64,000 bases of DNA, taken from contig NZ_JAOWPT010000011.1 of NCBI RefSeq assembly GCF_025753855.1, forward strand, positions 149,354-213,353, written 5' to 3'. Below the pieces are notes generated by a model, which saw only the letters and a list, made by a program, of their open reading frames with translations, had not been told where the DNA came from and did not search any database. The DNA is from Mesorhizobium sp. ZC-5. GTDB lineage: Bacteria; Pseudomonadota; Alphaproteobacteria; Rhizobiales; Rhizobiaceae. Positions 26,379-35,851 of this stretch are shown piece after piece. Made by a program: the position numbers and the translations under genes. How positions within the stretch are numbered: position 1 is the first letter of the stretch; each line of letters starts with the position of its first letter.

Positions 26379-27437
26379 CTAAATTCGTTGTCCGGTCTCG
26401 GCATGAAACAGATGAACCCGGTCCGGACGCGGCCTGAGATGGATGGTGTCGCCCGGCTTGAAATCGTGACGCTCGCGAAACAGCGCCACCAGCTTGTCTT
26501 CGCCCGCACGCAGGAAAACCATCGTCTCCGAACCTGTCGGCTCGACCACCGAAATCTGTGCCGGGAAACCATCCGAGGCCAGTTCGAGGTGCTCCGGCCG
26601 GATGCCGAACAGCACGGGCTGGCCGTCAGCGACCTCGTACTTTCCAGCCACGGGCAGGCTGACGCCGGCCAAGGAAACCGCCGGCTTGTCGCCGCCGGAC
26701 ACGGCACCCTTCAGCAGATTCATCGAGGGCGAGCCGATGAAGCCCGCCACGAAAACATTGGCCGGCCTGTCGAACAATTCGAGCGGTGCGCCGACCTGCT
26801 CGACGCGGCCGTCCTGCATGACGACAATCTTGTCGGCCATGGTCATCGCCTCGACCTGGTCGTGGGTGACGTAGACCGTGGTCGTCTTCAGCCGCTGGTG
26901 CAGTTCCTTGATCTCGGTGCGCATCTGGACGCGCAGCTTGGCGTCGAGGTTGGAAAGCGGCTCGTCGAACAGGAAGACCTGCGGGTCGCGCACGATGGCG
27001 CGCCCCATCGCAACGCGCTGCCTCTGCCCACCGGAAAGCTGGCGCGGGTAACGCTGAAGGTAAGGCTTGAGGCCGAGTATGTCGGCGGCCTTGCCGACCC
27101 GATCGGCGATTTCTTTCGGATCGGTCCGCCGCAGTTTGAGCGCGAAAGCCATGTTCTGCGCCACCGTCTTGTGCGGATAGAGCGCGTAGTTCTGGAATAC
27201 CATGGCGATATCGCGTTCGGCTGGCGCCAGATTGTTGACGACCCTCTCGCCGATCGACACCTGACCGGCGGTGACGCTTTCGAGGCCGGCGATCATGCGC
27301 AGCAAGGTCGACTTGCCGCAACCGGACGGTCCGACCAGCACGACGAATTCGCCGTCGGCGATATCGATCGACACACCGTGGATGACTTCCACGGCTTCGA
27401 ACGCCTTGCGCACGTCGCGAACGGTCACCTTCGCCAT
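26379..27437 (-). CDS. Sugar ABC transporter ATP-binding protein, UgpC/MsmK type
   Basis: ATPase of 352 residues. It has Walker A GPSGCGKS (36-43), Q-loop [10 protein letters not shown], signature LSGGQ (134-138), Walker B FLFDEP, and a C-terminal TOBE/OB region (about 240-350) as in MalK-like proteins. The ATG at 27437 follows GGGAGG. It is divergent from the binding-protein gene and should energise the two permeases at 29502-31503. Confidence 0.88.
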   Translation of the reverse strand: MAKVTVRDVRKAFEAVEVIHGVSIDIADGEFVVLVGPSGCGKSTLLRMIAGLESVTAGQVSIGERVVNNLAPAERDIAMVFQNYALYPHKTVAQNMAFALKLRRTDPKEIADRVGKAADILGLKPYLQRYPRQLSGGQRQRVAMGRAIVRDPQVFLFDEPLSNLDAKLRVQMRTEIKELHQRLKTTTVYVTHDQVEAMTMADKIVVMQDGRVEQVGAPLELFDRPANVFVAGFIGSPSMNLLKGAVSGGDKPAVSLAGVSLPVAGKYEVADGQPVLFGIRPEHLELASDGFPAQISVVEPTGSETMVFLRAGEDKLVALFRERHDFKPGDTIHLRPRPDRVHLFHAETGQRI

Positions 27438-27540
27438 CGATCCTCCCATGCGGCCGGCGATTGGCCGAACGAAACGATTAGCTGACCCGCCCGCGGGTGT
27501 CCACCGCGAGAACAATCCATTGAAAATCGCCGGCGACTTG

Positions 27541-27553
27541 TTCCATACTGGAA
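27541..27553. promoter_or_regulatory. Short palindrome in the divergent ABC promoter region
   Basis: TTCCA-TAC-TGGAA, a perfect 5-bp-arm palindrome in the 261-base region between the ATPase and binding-protein genes. Nothing else in this region stands out. Such short palindromes are not rare, so this is only a candidate operator for a sugar-responsive regulator that is not in the immediate neighbourhood. Confidence 0.25.
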
Positions 27554-27698
27554 TGGTGTCGTTTCCGGGAGAGAGAAGGCAAGCGGCAGGTTTGGGAAGG
27601 AGCCTGCTTGCAGACTGGTTGCGTATCGCGACCGGCAGACGACCCCTCAAAGACATTCCAGCCAGACGCTGGACCAAACACTTCAGGGAGGAACTGAC

Positions 27699-29375
27699 AT
27701 GAGGAAAGAGGTCTATGACCGGCTGATGATGATGCAATCCAGCCGTCGAAACGTTTTGAAAGGCGCTGCGGCGGTTGGTGCGCTTGCCGTCGGATCGTCA
27801 GGGATCGTTGGTGCGCTGACGCGCCCGGCCAGCGCGCAGGACAATTTGCGTGCGCAGATCCTGCAGATTCCGGGTATCGGCAAGGGCCAGCCGACCGATG
27901 CCGATTTCCAGAAAGTCGGCGAACTGTGCCTCGCCGCCACCAAGGCCAATGTCACCGAAGGCGAATTCGCCGGCGTCGAACTCACCTTCATGGGGCTGAA
28001 CAACCAGAACCTGCACAACGTGCTGTTCCGCGGCTTCCTGAAGCCGTGGGAGGCCTACACCGGCGCCAAGATCAACTGGATCGACCTGGCGCAGGCCGAC
28101 TACAATGCCCGCCTGCAGCAATCGATCGCCACAGGAACGGTCGACTTCGACATCCTGCAGATGGGAGCGCCTTTCGAGGGCGACGTCTGCGGCAAGGGGC
28201 TGACCTCCGAGATGCCGGACTGGGTCAAGACGCAGATCGACATGCAGGACGTCGTGAGCTACCTGCAGCCGCCGGTCGGCACGTGGGACGGCAAGCAGTA
28301 CCGCATCACCGTCGACGGCGACGCCCACAACTTCAACTACCGCACCGACGTATTCTCCGACGCGGCACTGGCCGAAGCCTGGAAAGCTGACGCGGGAGAC
28401 AAGGCGGGACTCGCCGAATGGGGCGTACCGAAAACCTGGCAGCAGGTTCAGGCGACGACGAAGTTCCTCAAGGGCAAGCAGGTCGGCGGCCAGGATGTCT
28501 ACGGCTACCTCGATGCGCCGAAAGCCTGGGGCGGCTTCGGCTTCTACTTCCTCGGCAGCCGTGCCAGCGCCTATGCCAAGCATCCGGACGACAAGGCGTG
28601 GCTGTTCGATTCCGACACCATGAAGCCGCGCATCAACAATCCGGCCTGGGTGCGGGCGATCCAGGATGTCATCGACGCGCTTCCGTCGGAACCGCCGGAC
28701 CAGATCAACGCCGACCCCAACCAGACCGCGTTCCAGCAGTTCCTCGCCGGCACCGGTTCGATGGTGGTGTGGTGGGGCGACGTCGGTTCCAACGTCAAGA
28801 CCAACGATTCTTCCGTGGTCGGCGACGTCACCGGCTTCTCGATCCTGCCGGGCTCGGACGATGTCTACAATTCCAAGACCAGCCAGTGGGACAAGCTGCC
28901 GAGCGGTCCGAACTATGCTCCAAACTGCGCCTATATCGGCTGGGGCATCTATGTGATGGCGCGCGTCGACAGCGACGAAAAGAAGAAGAAGGCGGCGTGG
29001 TCGGCCGCCGCGCATCTCGGCGGCAAGGACCTGTCGCTCTGGTGCGCTGCCTATCCATCAGGCTTCCAGCCCTACCGAAACAGCCATTTCGACATTCCGG
29101 AGTGGGTGGCGGCAGGCTACGACGAGGCGTTCATCTCGTCCTATCTCAAGTCGGAGGCGGATTCCTACAACCACCCGAATGCGGCGATCGAACCCCGCAT
29201 CCCCGGCATCTTCCAGTATTATTCTGTCGCGGAAGACGAGTTGGCGAAAACCTTCGCCGGCCAGGGAACTGCACAGGAGGGCGCCGACCGCATCGCCTCT
29301 GCCTGGGAAAAGATCACCGACCAGATCGGGCGTGAAAACCAGATCAAGCTCTACAAGGCTTCGCTCGGCATGTAG
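27699..29375 (+). CDS. Extracellular sugar-binding protein, Tat-exported
   Basis: Family 1 solute-binding protein of 558 residues, longer than the usual 400-430. The N-terminus carries a twin-arginine signal (SSRRNVLKGAAAVGALAV ending RPASAQ), so it is exported folded. The mature part contains the family stretches VDFDILQMGAPFEG and GYGTM-like hinge regions. The ATG at 27699 follows AGGGAGG. It supplies the permeases encoded downstream; a hairpin at 29396-29421 separates them. The ligand is a sugar or oligosaccharide by context. Confidence 0.85.
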   Translation: MRKEVYDRLMMMQSSRRNVLKGAAAVGALAVGSSGIVGALTRPASAQDNLRAQILQIPGIGKGQPTDADFQKVGELCLAATKANVTEGEFAGVELTFMGLNNQNLHNVLFRGFLKPWEAYTGAKINWIDLAQADYNARLQQSIATGTVDFDILQMGAPFEGDVCGKGLTSEMPDWVKTQIDMQDVVSYLQPPVGTWDGKQYRITVDGDAHNFNYRTDVFSDAALAEAWKADAGDKAGLAEWGVPKTWQQVQATTKFLKGKQVGGQDVYGYLDAPKAWGGFGFYFLGSRASAYAKHPDDKAWLFDSDTMKPRINNPAWVRAIQDVIDALPSEPPDQINADPNQTAFQQFLAGTGSMVVWWGDVGSNVKTNDSSVVGDVTGFSILPGSDDVYNSKTSQWDKLPSGPNYAPNCAYIGWGIYVMARVDSDEKKKKAAWSAAAHLGGKDLSLWCAAYPSGFQPYRNSHFDIPEWVAAGYDEAFISSYLKSEADSYNHPNAAIEPRIPGIFQYYSVAEDELAKTFAGQGTAQEGADRIASAWEKITDQIGRENQIKLYKASLGM

Positions 29376-29395
29376 GCGCTCATTGAGCATTGGAG

Positions 29396-29421
29396 GGCCG
29401 GCGACGGAGACGCCGCCGGCC
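29396..29421 (+). terminator. Hairpin after the binding-protein gene
   Basis: GGCCGGCG (29396-29403) pairs with CGCCGGCC (29414-29421) around a ten-base loop, followed by ATTTT. It lies 20 bases after the binding-protein stop and 80 bases before the permease start. Such hairpins often lower expression of permeases relative to the binding protein, by partial termination or by protecting the upstream mRNA. Confidence 0.65.
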
Positions 29422-29501
29422 ATTTTGATCCAAAGCGATAGCCATAATTCAACGACAGGCAGGTCGGGTGCGCAAGATGATCTTCCACGGCGAGAGCGTG
29501 C

Positions 29502-30590
29502 ATGACACTTGAGGTCGTGACGGACGAAATTTCCACCGCGCGGCGCAATGCTGGCAGGCTGGTCATCGCCGCCGGCTCGCTTCTGCTGGTTGCCGCGTTC
29601 GCCATGCAGATCCTCTACAAATCCGGCACGACGACGCTCGGCTACGAGACTTGGCGCGTGGTGCTCTACGCCTATGTCGCCTGGGGCATCGCACTCGGCA
29701 TCGGCCAGGTGCTGATGCGCGGCGAGGCCGGCTGGCGGGCGCTATTCATCCTGCCGGCGGTGCTGTTCACCGTGGCGATGGTGATCTTCCCGACGCTGTT
29801 CGGCTTCTATATCGCCATGACCGACTGGAACCTGTCCAGCTTCAGCGGCCGCAAGTTCAACGGGCTCGCCAATCTCTGGCAGATGCTGGCCGATCCCTAT
29901 TACCGCAATGCCCTGCTCAACATGGTCTTCTATGTGCTCGCCGTGCTGGTCGAATACATCGTCGCCTTCGGCCTGGCGCTGCTGCTCAACGCGCAGATCC
30001 GCGCCCGCAAATTCTTCCGCGTCGTATTCCTCCTGCCGCTGATGCTCTCGCCCGTCGCGGTCTCCTGGATGATCGGCAAATCGCTCATGGAATACCGCTT
30101 CGGCCCGGCCGCCAAGCTGGCGCGCTGGCTCGGCTGGGACACGCCAGCTTTCTTCGCCACACCCGAGATCGCCCGCCTCAGCATCATGCTCCTGGACGCC
30201 TGGACCTTCATCCCGTTCATGATGATCATGCTGCTTGCCGGCCTGCAGGCGCTGCCGAAGGATGTCATGGAGGCTGCCCATGTCGATGGCGCCACACCCT
30301 GGCAAGCCTTCTGGGGCGTCACCTTCCCGCTGATGCTACCGGTATCGATCACCGCCGTGATCCTGCGCATCATTTTCAAACTAAAGCTCGCCGACATCGT
30401 CATCAACGTCACATCGGGCGGGCCGGGTGGCGCCACCGACACGGTCACCAGCTTCATCTTTCGGGAATACCGCGACCGCTCGAATGTCGGCTACGGCACC
30501 ATGCTGGCGATGGTCTATCTGATCTTGATCATCGTCTTCATCACCCTGCTCCTGAAATTCGTCAGCCGGTGGACGCGCGATGTCAACTGA
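29502..30590 (+). CDS. Sugar ABC transporter permease (1)
   Basis: MalF/UgpA-type permease of 362 residues. An extra N-terminal hydrophobic hairpin (about residues 18-75) precedes the six-helix core. The EAA loop reads MEAAHVDGATPWQAFWGVTF. The gene overlaps the second permease by 11 bases. Confidence 0.88.
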   Translation: MTLEVVTDEISTARRNAGRLVIAAGSLLLVAAFAMQILYKSGTTTLGYETWRVVLYAYVAWGIALGIGQVLMRGEAGWRALFILPAVLFTVAMVIFPTLFGFYIAMTDWNLSSFSGRKFNGLANLWQMLADPYYRNALLNMVFYVLAVLVEYIVAFGLALLLNAQIRARKFFRVVFLLPLMLSPVAVSWMIGKSLMEYRFGPAAKLARWLGWDTPAFFATPEIARLSIMLLDAWTFIPFMMIMLLAGLQALPKDVMEAAHVDGATPWQAFWGVTFPLMLPVSITAVILRIIFKLKLADIVINVTSGGPGGATDTVTSFIFREYRDRSNVGYGTMLAMVYLILIIVFITLLLKFVSRWTRDVN

Positions 30591-31503
30591 AGTGGTTTCG
30601 TATGACGAGGACGCGGTGACGCCGGCCATGAAGGCGCGCTTGCTGAGCAGCCGGGTACTGATCTACGGCGCCCTGTTGCTGTGGGCGTTCATCTGCCTGT
30701 TCCCGCTCTACTGGACAGTGACGACGTCGTTCAAGGTCGCCGTCAACGTCACCCAGGGCCATCTGATCCCATGGGTCGATTTCCAGCCCGACTGGCGCGG
30801 CTGGCGCTCGCTCGGCCTGTCCCCCGACACCATCGGCACGACATCGACGGTGCGCGACGAATTCGTCAAACGCTTCACCAACAGCGTCATCACCAGCGTC
30901 TGCGCTTCACTGCTCGCCATCGTCATCGGCAGCCTTGCCGCCTACGGATTGACCCGGTTCCGCTACCGTTTCACATTCATGCGCAACGCCGACATTTCGT
31001 TCTTCTTCCTGTCGCAGCTCATCCTGCCGCCGGTCGTGCTCGCACTGCCGTTCCTCGTGCTCTACCGGGAACTCAACCTGCTCGACACGCGGATCGGACT
31101 CATCCTGCTTTATGCGCTGATGGTGTTGCCGATCGTCATCTGGATCATGCGCGACCAGTTCAACTCGATCCCGGTCGAACTCGAGGAGGCAGCGCTCGTC
31201 GACGGCCTGTCGATCTGGGGCGCTTTCTTCCAGATCGTGCTGCCCATAGCACTGCCCGGCATGGTCGCCGCCTTCGTGCTGTCGCTGGTGCTGTGCTGGA
31301 ACGAGTATTTCTTCGCGGCGCTGCTGACCAGCACCGACGCCAAGACCTTGCCGGTGATGGTGGCCAGCCAGACCGGCTCGCAAGGCATCAACTGGTGGTC
31401 GATGGCCGCGCTCTCGACCGCCGCCATCGCGCCGCTGGTCATCATCGGCATCGTGCTTGAGCGCTACATCATCCAGGGCATGACGGCCGGCGCGGTGAAA
31501 TAG
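30580..31503 (+). CDS. Sugar ABC transporter permease (2)
   Basis: MalG/UgpE-type permease of 307 residues. Six hydrophobic segments are visible and the EAA loop reads LEEAALVDGLSIWGAFFQIV. It starts inside the end of the first permease gene and is the last gene of the rightward importer operon. The convergent creatininase-like gene begins eight bases after its stop, so there is no room for a classical terminator. Confidence 0.88.
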   Translation: MSTEVVSYDEDAVTPAMKARLLSSRVLIYGALLLWAFICLFPLYWTVTTSFKVAVNVTQGHLIPWVDFQPDWRGWRSLGLSPDTIGTTSTVRDEFVKRFTNSVITSVCASLLAIVIGSLAAYGLTRFRYRFTFMRNADISFFFLSQLILPPVVLALPFLVLYRELNLLDTRIGLILLYALMVLPIVIWIMRDQFNSIPVELEEAALVDGLSIWGAFFQIVLPIALPGMVAAFVLSLVLCWNEYFFAALLTSTDAKTLPVMVASQTGSQGINWWSMAALSTAAIAPLVIIGIVLERYIIQGMTAGAVK

Positions 31504-31511
31504 AACGCGAC

Positions 31512-32255
31512 CTACGCTGTCAGCACCGCCCGCATGTGGGCGAGGATCAGGTCGCGGCCCTTGCGGCCCAACTCGGCCGAAGCGTCTTTCGCGGTCGCCG
31601 TGTACCAGCCCTTGTTGTCGCCGAATTTTTCCATCTCCACCGCCTCCGGGCACAGCGCCATCATCAGCGACGTCTCGCCGATCCCGGCGTGATCGAAGGG
31701 ATACTCGCGCATGATTTCCGCGGTCATCAGCGGATGGGCCTTGATCCAGTTGAAGGGATCGCTGCCCGTCGCATGCTGCGCATAGTAGTCGGCCATTTTC
31801 TTGTCGCCCCACCAGCCCTCGCCGCGCTGCTTTTCCAGGAAGCGGAAGATCGCCTGCCGCGCAGCGAGCTTGAAGGCCAGATCTGTCGGCATCCCGGCGG
31901 CGAAATTCTCAGTCTGGTGATGAACGAAAACATGCATGTTGCGGAAACCTATCCGCAGCAGCCCGTGGAACAGCTCTTCGGCGAACGGCATCAGCTTGCC
32001 GGCGTCGACCTGCACCGAACCGTTCCCTTCCGGCGGTTCGACAGCATAGCTCGCGGCGCCATAATAGAATGGCGGCAGGATGATGATATCCATCTCCGCC
32101 TCGATGAGCTCCACCATCTTGATGACAGCGATCGTGTCCATGCCGAAGGCCATGTGTTCGCCGTGATATTCGAGCACGCCGAGCGGCAGGACGACCGGCC
32201 AGTTCCCGTCGATCGCCCTGCGCAATTGGTGCGGCAGCATCAGTTCGTAACGCAT
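31512..32255 (-). CDS. Creatininase family protein
   Basis: Metal-dependent amidohydrolase-like protein of 247 residues. The creatininase pattern is seen in LPLGVLEYHGEHMAFGMDT near residue 25, with its metal-binding E and H and the DT motif, and in GIGETSLMMAL near residue 192. Family members cleave cyclic or linear amides; some act on folate-, riboflavin- or redox-cofactor-like compounds. Here it is embedded in sugar genes and follows an FGGY kinase, so the substrate is unclear. It is not a diagnostic creatinine enzyme. Confidence 0.78.
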   Translation of the reverse strand: MRYELMLPHQLRRAIDGNWPVVLPLGVLEYHGEHMAFGMDTIAVIKMVELIEAEMDIIILPPFYYGAASYAVEPPEGNGSVQVDAGKLMPFAEELFHGLLRIGFRNMHVFVHHQTENFAAGMPTDLAFKLAARQAIFRFLEKQRGEGWWGDKKMADYYAQHATGSDPFNWIKAHPLMTAEIMREYPFDHAGIGETSLMMALCPEAVEMEKFGDNKGWYTATAKDASAELGRKGRDLILAHMRAVLTA

Positions 32256-32286
32256 GATCTTGCTTAGCCTCGGGTGGAAAATGGCC

Positions 32287-33780
32287 TCAGGAAAGCTCCG
32301 CCATCAGGTCCTTGGTCTGCCGGTACAGCGCCTTGAACACATCGTACTGGCGTCCGTAGACCGCGCGGTTGCGCTTGTCGGGGGCGATCCGCCGCGCCAC
32401 CGGATTCCAGGCAAGGATATCCTTCTTGCGTAGATCGCCGACGGCAAGTGCTGCAAGGAATGCGTCGCCATAACAGGCGCCGACCGTCTTCTGGCAGACA
32501 ATCTGCGCCAGACCCGAAATATCCGAGGTCGCCTGCGCCCATACAGCGTTCTTGGTACCGCCGCCTACCGCCAGCAGTTTCTTCGGCAGGTGGCCGATGT
32601 CGCGATGCGTCTCGAAGATATGGTTGGTCCCGAAAGCGATGCCTTCGAGCAGCGCCCGATAGATGTCGCCGCGCGTGTGGGTGAGATTCAGCCCGAAAAG
32701 GGTGCCCTTGGCAGCGGGGTCGTGGATCGGCGTCCGTTCCCCGGAGAAATACGGCAGCATCACCAATCCACGTGCGCCCGGCGGCGATTTTTCAGCCTCC
32801 CGCATCAGCTTGCCGAAGGCGCCCGCGGGAGCCAATTCGCGCGCCGCCTGGTCACGGAACCAGTGCGTAAGCGTGCCTGAGGTAGCGAGTCCGGCCATCG
32901 ACGCGTGTTCGCCGCGAAACAGCCATGGCGCATACCACAGCCGCGGATCCTCGATGCGCGCCCTGGACAGCATGATGGTGAAGATGGTCGAGCCATACAT
33001 GACCATCATGTCGCCGGCGCCGATCACGCCTACACTCAGCGCTTCGGACGCCGCATCGATGGTGCCGGCGATCACCGGCGTACCCTCGGCAAGACCGGTC
33101 GCACGCGCCGCTTTTCGTGTGATCCGGCCGGCAATGTCGGTCGACCACAAGAGCTTCGGCAAGCGATCGAGTCCGATAATATCGGCCGAAAGTTCATCGC
33201 TCCAGTTCTGCTTGCCGACATCGTAGAGCGGCGAGAAATTCGCCGCCGAATAATGGTCGATGACGCATTCGCCGGTGAGTTTCTGGACGAGGTAGGTGGT
33301 CGAGGTGACGATCTTCGCCGCCTTGGCGAAAATTTCCGGACGGTTCTTTTTCAGCCACAGGATTTTCGGCCCGACCGACTGCGCGGTCAGCGCATTGCCG
33401 CAACGAGCCAGGATCCGCTCCGGCCCGATCGCCTCGTTCAGTTCTTCGATCTCCTTCGCCGCGCGTGCATCGACGCCGTAGAGCGCGGCATTCGAAAGCG
33501 CTTCTCCGTCGGCGTCGACGGGCAGCATGCAAGGGCCGATGGCGCTTGCGCCAACGCAGCGGATCGCCTTCGGATCGATCTTTGCCTCTGCAAGCATCTC
33601 CTTGCAGATGAAGGTGAAATCGCCCCACCAGTCCTGCTTCGGACGATGTTCGGCCCAGCCCGGCTTCGGCACCAGCATCTTGTGCGGCCTGGCGGCACTG
33701 GCGACGATCCGGCCCGACTGGTCGACGATGACGCCTTTCGATTCGAAGGTGCCGATGTCGATGCCGAGATAATGGTTCAT
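32287..33780 (-). CDS. FGGY family carbohydrate kinase, xylulokinase-like
   Basis: Sugar kinase of 497 residues in two FGGY domains. The N-terminal phosphate-binding stretch YLGIDIGTFESKGVIVD and the C-terminal AVGGGTKNAVWAQATSDISG adenosine-binding motif are present. The sequence is nearest to xylulokinase-type proteins. Its stop overlaps nothing downstream (31 bases to the creatininase-like gene), while its start overlaps the M42 gene stop, so M42-kinase are coupled. The sugar is not identifiable. Confidence 0.83.
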   Translation of the reverse strand: MNHYLGIDIGTFESKGVIVDQSGRIVASAARPHKMLVPKPGWAEHRPKQDWWGDFTFICKEMLAEAKIDPKAIRCVGASAIGPCMLPVDADGEALSNAALYGVDARAAKEIEELNEAIGPERILARCGNALTAQSVGPKILWLKKNRPEIFAKAAKIVTSTTYLVQKLTGECVIDHYSAANFSPLYDVGKQNWSDELSADIIGLDRLPKLLWSTDIAGRITRKAARATGLAEGTPVIAGTIDAASEALSVGVIGAGDMMVMYGSTIFTIMLSRARIEDPRLWYAPWLFRGEHASMAGLATSGTLTHWFRDQAARELAPAGAFGKLMREAEKSPPGARGLVMLPYFSGERTPIHDPAAKGTLFGLNLTHTRGDIYRALLEGIAFGTNHIFETHRDIGHLPKKLLAVGGGTKNAVWAQATSDISGLAQIVCQKTVGACYGDAFLAALAVGDLRKKDILAWNPVARRIAPDKRNRAVYGRQYDVFKALYRQTKDLMAELS

Positions 33781-34880
33781 TGGATATGGTCGTCCCGGTC
33801 GAGGCTGAAACCCGGACCGATGCCCGAAATGCCTTCGACCAGAAGCCGCGTCAGTGCTTCGAGATCGCCAAGGTCGCAGACTTCCAGCGAAGAGTGCGAA
33901 TAGCGCATGGGGAAACCGAGATCGATCGAGGCGACGCCGCCGCCGACCAGTTGCACATACGCGGAATCGGTCAGTGCGCCAGTGTGGGCGCTGCGCTGCA
34001 GCGGCATTTTCAGTCGCCCGGCTGTCTTGTCGAACAGCGTCACCAGCGCTGGATGCGGGATGGTACCGTTGAGGGTTCCGCGACCGTGGAAGGAATACAT
34101 GCTCATTGCCGGTCCGCCGCCGAGCCGCACGTCACCGCGATAGCCCATGTCCGGCGTGTCGGTTGCAAGCAACAGGTCGAGCTGGATGGCAATATCGGGC
34201 TGCAGTACCTGCGCCGCCGTTAGCGCGCCGCGCAGGTTGAATTCCTCCTGTACCGAAAAGACGAAGTGCACGGTTGGCCGTTTCTTCATCCTACCCAGCG
34301 CACGCGCCACTTCGACGATGACCGCGCAGCCGGCGCGATCGTCCACGGCGCTGCCGGCGATGCGGGTCTCCGACAGCGCGACGACATTGGGGCGATAGAT
34401 CACCGGCATACCGATATCGACGCCGGCGGCAAGAACCTCGTAAGCCGAACCGAAACCAGTATCGATATAGAGGTCGGAATACGGCACAACCTTGTACTTT
34501 TCCTCGGGCATGGTCGCATGATGGCTCTTGTTGGCGATGATGCCGGCAACATCGCGTCCCTCGCCAACGCACAAAAGAACCGCCTGCGATGGCAGCGCCC
34601 GCTCGGGCACTCCGCCCAGCCGCTCTACACGGATGAAGCCGTTTGCCTCGATCTTGCGCACCACGAAACCAAGCTGGTCCATATGTGCAAACAGCATGAC
34701 GCTCGGCGCATCGGCATGACCTTCGAGCGTCGCGATCAGGTTGCCCAGCCGATCGGTGCGGGTCTCAAGTCCCAGGCCAGTCAATTCGCGCGCCAGATAG
34801 CGCCGCACGCGGCCCTCATAGCCGCTCAAGCCCGGAATAAGCATCAGTTCGGTCAGCAAGGTCCGCAGCCGGTCTTTCAT
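33777..34880 (-). CDS. M42 family metallopeptidase (FrvX/SgcX-like)
   Basis: Zinc or cobalt aminopeptidase-like protein of 367 residues. Metal ligands of the M42 family are visible: HMDQLG, DDRAGCA, EEFNLRG and ATDTPD. It is annotated in E. coli sugar operons (FrvX, SgcX) as a putative endoglucanase or peptidase. The downstream FGGY kinase overlaps its stop. The BtpA/SgcQ-like gene directly upstream repeats the SgcQ-SgcX association. The ATG at 34880 is chosen; one at 34898 is possible. The real substrate, peptide or glycoside-derived, is unknown. Confidence 0.82.
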   Translation of the reverse strand: MKDRLRTLLTELMLIPGLSGYEGRVRRYLARELTGLGLETRTDRLGNLIATLEGHADAPSVMLFAHMDQLGFVVRKIEANGFIRVERLGGVPERALPSQAVLLCVGEGRDVAGIIANKSHHATMPEEKYKVVPYSDLYIDTGFGSAYEVLAAGVDIGMPVIYRPNVVALSETRIAGSAVDDRAGCAVIVEVARALGRMKKRPTVHFVFSVQEEFNLRGALTAAQVLQPDIAIQLDLLLATDTPDMGYRGDVRLGGGPAMSMYSFHGRGTLNGTIPHPALVTLFDKTAGRLKMPLQRSAHTGALTDSAYVQLVGGGVASIDLGFPMRYSHSSLEVCDLGDLEALTRLLVEGISGIGPGFSLDRDDHIQ

Positions 34881-34905
34881 GTGCTTCTTGCCCTGCATTC
34901 GGTCC

Positions 34906-35715
34906 CTAGCCCCGCGCGGCTCTGACGAGCCGCATGAACTCACTGGCACGGTCGGGATCGACCGCGTTCCAGGTGTTGCCGTCGACCTTCAGCGACGAGC
35001 CGACGATGCAGCCATCGGCAATCCTGAGCACGTCGCCGACCGTCGCGTGCTTGACGCCGGTATTGGCGAGCACCGGCGTGTCGGGCAGCACCTTTTTCAC
35101 CGCCTCGAGGTCACTGAGTGCGGCCGCCTCACCGGTAATCTGACCTGAAACCAGGATGGCATCCGGGATGCTGGAAAACACCGCGCTGCGTGCCCGGTCC
35201 GGCAGGCTGCGCTGGTCGAGCGAATGGGCGAATTCAGCCGAGACGTTGTAGAGCATAGCGAGGTCGGAGCGGTGCAGCCGGTCGCGGTAGCGCATTGCCT
35301 TGCCGGCGTCCGGCGTCCAGGAACCCATGTCGGATGCGTAGGTGCCGGTGAATATCTCGCGCACGAAGGACGCGCCGGTCGCTGCGGCAAGCGCGATCGA
35401 ACTCATCGGATCCCACAGCACGTTGACCCCGAACGGGATCTTCATCGTTTCGCGGACGCGGCCGATGACATAGGCCATGGTGGCGGTCGAGGCCGTATCG
35501 ACGTCGAACTCGTAAGGCCGGTCGTTCTCGTTGCCGAACATCACGGCATCGAAGCCGGCGTCCTGCAGCGCCTTCAAATCCTTGGACACGCCATCGATCA
35601 GGCCCTCCACGCCGCCTTTGGCATCGTAGAGCGGCGAGCCCGGCAGGGCACCAAAATGCACCATTGCGATCACCGGTTTTGCCGTGCCGAACACGCGTCT
35701 GAACTTTTCGGTCAT
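34906..35715 (-). CDS. BtpA/SgcQ family TIM-barrel protein
   Basis: Protein of 269 residues in the BtpA family, named after a cyanobacterial photosystem I biogenesis factor but widespread in sugar operons (SgcQ). The start MVHFGALPGSPLYDAKGG and the end DGCIVGSSLKVDG are family hallmarks and suggest a phosphate-binding TIM barrel. The ATG at 35715 follows GGGGAGG. It is the first gene of the leftward run BtpA-M42-FGGY kinase-creatininase. Enzymatic activity is not established for the family. Confidence 0.83.
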   Translation of the reverse strand: MTEKFRRVFGTAKPVIAMVHFGALPGSPLYDAKGGVEGLIDGVSKDLKALQDAGFDAVMFGNENDRPYEFDVDTASTATMAYVIGRVRETMKIPFGVNVLWDPMSSIALAAATGASFVREIFTGTYASDMGSWTPDAGKAMRYRDRLHRSDLAMLYNVSAEFAHSLDQRSLPDRARSAVFSSIPDAILVSGQITGEAAALSDLEAVKKVLPDTPVLANTGVKHATVGDVLRIADGCIVGSSLKVDGNTWNAVDPDRASEFMRLVRAARG

Positions 35716-35851
35716 CGCCTCCCCTTCGGCCCCTCTCGGCCGCCGCGATGCTAGCAACGCACCTATCCACTGTCCAATGGTCCACCGGGCTTTTGGCGAT
35801 GGATCATTGTGCTAGTTTGCGCGCCAGGCGGAGTGAGCAGGAGCATTTTTC

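Noticed and set aside
35778-35786. TGGTCCACC as a GntR-type site before the aldo/keto reductase
   Set aside because: Too short and only partly palindromic; no second copy in the sugar block.
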